This document shows positions 20,229 through 22,442 of a DNA stretch of 22,442 nt, one piece after another (within the stretch, counting starts at the first letter, position 1; each line of letters begins with the position of its first letter). Under the pieces are notes generated by a model that was given only the letters and a program-made list of their open reading frames with translations, had not been told where the DNA came from and made no database searches. Location of the stretch: positions 1 through 22,442 of IMG/VR virus record IMGVR_UViG_3300025543_000239; one strand, written 5' to 3'. Source of the DNA: a virus. The position numbers were made by a program, and so were the translations under genes.

Positions 20229-22442
20229 CTAATCTCCTCGCTGTTTAAGCATTTCACGTTCCATAGCAGACTGAATGCGCTTGTCTGTCTGCCGCTCTTG
20301 AGACGCCAACCGCTGCTGGAACTGATCCGCCCGCAACCTTTGGTTCTGTGCATCCAAGTTGAGCTTGGCTTGGTCGTTCTGTGCGTCCGCCTGCTCGGCT
20401 TGCGCCTTGATCTGAAGCTCCTGCTCCTTGAGTTGTACCAGAGGATCCGGCCCTTGACCCGATACCTGCTGAGACATCTGCTTGACCATCTGCATACCCT
20501 CGGCAATGAACTGAGCGGTCAAACCCTCTATCTGCAACATCTCCTCTTCCGTTGCAGCCTCACCACCAACAGCCTGCCTAGACTGAATAAACTGAACCGC
20601 CGCCCGTTCCCGCGCTGCAATCTTTACATGCTCCATAATGTGCTTCTGCAAAGCCATCGCCATAGCAGGCATACTACCAACTAGCGGCGTTGAACCAAAG
20701 ACCATGTGAGCCATAATATGAGCCTCATGCTCCTGACCCTCAAACGCCTGCAACGGTATCATGTCCATTACGTCAATGTTTTCCTGTGCAGGATCCTTTG
20801 GTACAGGCTCCTCATCAGGTATACGACGCATGATCCGGTCAACATCTTTAACGCCTAAAGCATCGTACATGTCCTGATACACCTCATACATGTTGTGCAT
20901 CTCAGGAGCCGCACCAGCTAGCTGCAACTTAGTCTGAGCCAAAGCAATACGCTGCGCCTGACTGAATATATTGGGGTCAGATACAGGAACCACGTCAATC
21001 CGATCATCAAAATCAGTCGCCATGACACTGGTATCCGCTCCCTCAACAGAATACGGATACTCCTGCGGTAAAAACTCCGCCATCACCTTCGCAAGTAACT
21101 TGAACTCTAACTTCATGGCGTAGTGCAAACGCTTATGCACCGCACTCATTACACGAGATCCCTGCTCCAACAACGCAATAGTCGTACCAACCGCCGCGCC
21201 CTGATTTCCGTCGCCAACCTTCATATCAGTAATGGTCGCGAACCGCTGACCAGCATCAACTACAAAACCTAACAAGTTAAATAACGTCTGGTCAGGCCCT
21301 TTGAAGGGCAACGGCATCAGGCTGTCACGAATAGCCCCACCCGGAGCATCTACATCGCGAAACTCACCGGGCTGCAACGGATTATCATCGTCCCTGATCC
21401 GTAGGCCGCGGGCCTTGAAACCCGCAGGGAGATTAGACAACGTACCAGCGTCAATCAACTGCCGCAGTGCCGAGGTAGCGGCCCGTGACAAACCGCCAAT
21501 GGTGTGAATTAGCCCTAATCCGTAGAAACCAAACCCCGGAAGGAACTTATAATGCACAAAATACTGTATTTTCTTCCGACTTTCGTCTTCTTCGCGGTAA
21601 TTTCTACGAATAGACAGTATCTGGCCGTTGTCCTGACTGATTGTGACAACATATGGTATCTTAATACCGGTTAACTCACCGTCCTCGTCCGTATCCTCGT
21701 ACCCCTCAAGGTCCAAATCAACGTGACACTCCAAAATCGTGCAGTCATAGTCGATCTGAGACGACGAAACACCGTCTATATTGTCAATCTCGTCACTAAC
21801 AGAGTTACTATCGCCCTGTGCAGGGATAACAGGTATGTCCAAATAGAACCCAGCCACCTGTTTCTTCCGCAAATCGTTCAACGACATGCGAATACTCTGG
21901 GTTATGTTAGGACAAGTCTCTAAATCTGACGTTTCATACGGTACAACAAGCTGTTCAGCCGGTATAAACTTACTAACAGCACGGCTTAAAGTCTCGTCGT
22001 AGTACACCTTCTTGAAGGTAGACCCCGCAAGCGGTAAATAAAACAGCATCTGATCCAGTTCAGGCGTGTATTCCTCCATCACATTGGTGATGTAGTAGTT
22101 CATAAACTGCCTTACGCGCTGTGACTGCTGCTGCTTGTCCCTTGTTTCGCCTCCCATAATAGTAGTTCGCACGGGGCCGCTGGCAGGCAACAACTCATTG
22201 AACGCCTGCGCCTGAAACTGCGTAGCCGCCTCGGCAAGCAACGGGTGCGTAACCCCAGAAGCCCCTCTAAAAGGCTGGGTCCTCTCCTCGTAGTTGAACC
22301 CAAGAAGCTCCAAACCGTTTGCATAAGCATCTTCCCAATCCTGTCGGCCAGCCTTGTTGGCCTCAAACTCACCCAACAACTCACCGGCTATGCGGCCAAG
22401 CTCCCTTTCAGGCATCTCCTCGGCCAAGTTTGCATAAAAATC
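20229..22442 (-). CDS. Portal protein, P22-like, N-terminus cut by window edge
   Basis: The frame is open to the window edge (737 codons visible; it reads DFYANLAEEMPERE before the TTG at 22427), so the true start lies upstream. FRGASGVTHPLLAEAATQFQ and AQAFNELLPASGPVRT are strong signatures of the marine P22-like portal group. FVHYKFLPGFGFYGLGLIHT, a long connector and GVGDG-like DMKVGDGNQGAAVGTT follow. The last ~80 residues are a Gln-rich coiled region (QLKEQELQIKAQAEQADAQN), matching the barrel at the C-terminus of P22-type portals. The protein forms the twelve-subunit ring through which DNA enters and leaves the head. Terminase would be expected just outside the window. Confidence 0.92.
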   Translation of the reverse strand, partial: DFYANLAEEMPERELGRIAGELLGEFEANKAGRQDWEDAYANGLELLGFNYEERTQPFRGASGVTHPLLAEAATQFQAQAFNELLPASGPVRTTIMGGETRDKQQQSQRVRQFMNYYITNVMEEYTPELDQMLFYLPLAGSTFKKVYYDETLSRAVSKFIPAEQLVVPYETSDLETCPNITQSIRMSLNDLRKKQVAGFYLDIPVIPAQGDSNSVSDEIDNIDGVSSSQIDYDCTILECHVDLDLEGYEDTDEDGELTGIKIPYVVTISQDNGQILSIRRNYREEDESRKKIQYFVHYKFLPGFGFYGLGLIHTIGGLSRAATSALRQLIDAGTLSNLPAGFKARGLRIRDDDNPLQPGEFRDVDAPGGAIRDSLMPLPFKGPDQTLFNLLGFVVDAGQRFATITDMKVGDGNQGAAVGTTIALLEQGSRVMSAVHKRLHYAMKLEFKLLAKVMAEFLPQEYPYSVEGADTSVMATDFDDRIDVVPVSDPNIFSQAQRIALAQTKLQLAGAAPEMHNMYEVYQDMYDALGVKDVDRIMRRIPDEEPVPKDPAQENIDVMDMIPLQAFEGQEHEAHIMAHMVFGSTPLVGSMPAMAMALQKHIMEHVKIAARERAAVQFIQSRQAVGGEAATEEEMLQIEGLTAQFIAEGMQMVKQMSQQVSGQGPDPLVQLKEQELQIKAQAEQADAQNDQAKLNLDAQNQRLRADQFQQRLASQERQTDKRIQSAMEREMLKQRGD

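Noticed and set aside
20228-20506. Upstream extension of the 65-residue gene on the minus strand
   Set aside because: The frame is open, but its Arg/Ser-rich translation is the portal gene read in another frame; the ATG at 20227 with GAGGAG before it is the proper start.
20196-20684. Plus-strand open frame of 162 codons
   Set aside because: Leu/Arg-rich shadow of the Gln-rich portal C-terminus.
1-22442. tRNA genes, CRISPR arrays, integrase, transposase or attachment sites
   Set aside because: I saw no cloverleaf-like gap, repeat-spacer series or recombinase motifs; the only gene-free stretch over 100 bases is the regulatory island at 13924-14049.

Overview
The window is a structural-gene segment of a tailed double-stranded DNA phage. 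Every gene I can support (39, two cut by the window edges) lies on the minus strand, tightly packed with ATGA, TGATG or TAATG junctions, so it reads from right (22442) to left (1). Gene content points to a short-tailed (podovirus-like) marine phage: a P22-like portal, a Mu gpT-like major capsid protein, gp4-like and adaptor-like connector proteins, then a long series of beta-rich tail and fibre proteins, with no tape-measure, tail-tube or sheath gene. Many proteins look like those of uncultured marine phages. The GTA-type three-helix holin suggests an alphaproteobacterial host; that is inference, and no host marker is present. Terminase, replication and integration genes are absent and presumably lie outside the window.

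Right part (22442-17464): the portal (5' end cut off), a 65-residue basic protein, a 220-residue membrane protein, and then what looks like the lysis cassette: a two-helix membrane protein with a perfect EF-hand loop, a small exported two-cysteine protein, a membrane-anchored coiled-coil protein, a holin, a T4-type lysozyme with its catalytic triad, and a small helical protein. Placement of lysis genes between portal and scaffold is notable.

Head part (17471-14050): a GroES-like co-chaperonin, the scaffold, a conserved head-region protein, a putative head or decoration protein and the major capsid protein. Directly after the capsid gene comes the only clear regulatory island (about 13924-14049): a strong intrinsic terminator whose loop and T-run overlap a good sigma70-type promoter, followed by a leader hairpin that pairs with the Shine-Dalgarno sequence of the next gene.

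Middle part (13923-8107): two small structural proteins, five small genes of which four encode very basic Lys/Gly-rich proteins, a conserved unknown protein with a TTG start, the gp4-like connector, a virion protein ending in a cupredoxin-like domain with His/Cys/His/Met ligands, an adaptor-like protein, and an enzyme-like DUF115/MptE-type gene inserted among tail genes.

Left part (8107-1): tail and fibre genes, including proteins with repeated [LV]TGxSATASVGT-type motifs, an 824-residue LamG/SPRY-like fibre with three C-terminal repeats, a C1q-like fibre, and a truncated carbohydrate-binding-type fibre. The last two fibres each follow a small tail-assembly-chaperone-like gene whose 3' end is almost identical in DNA (45 bp, one mismatch). 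This looks like a duplicated chaperone-fibre cassette suited to swapping receptor-binding modules. No tRNA, CRISPR array, transposase or integrase was found. No gene-free stretch exceeds 130 bases.
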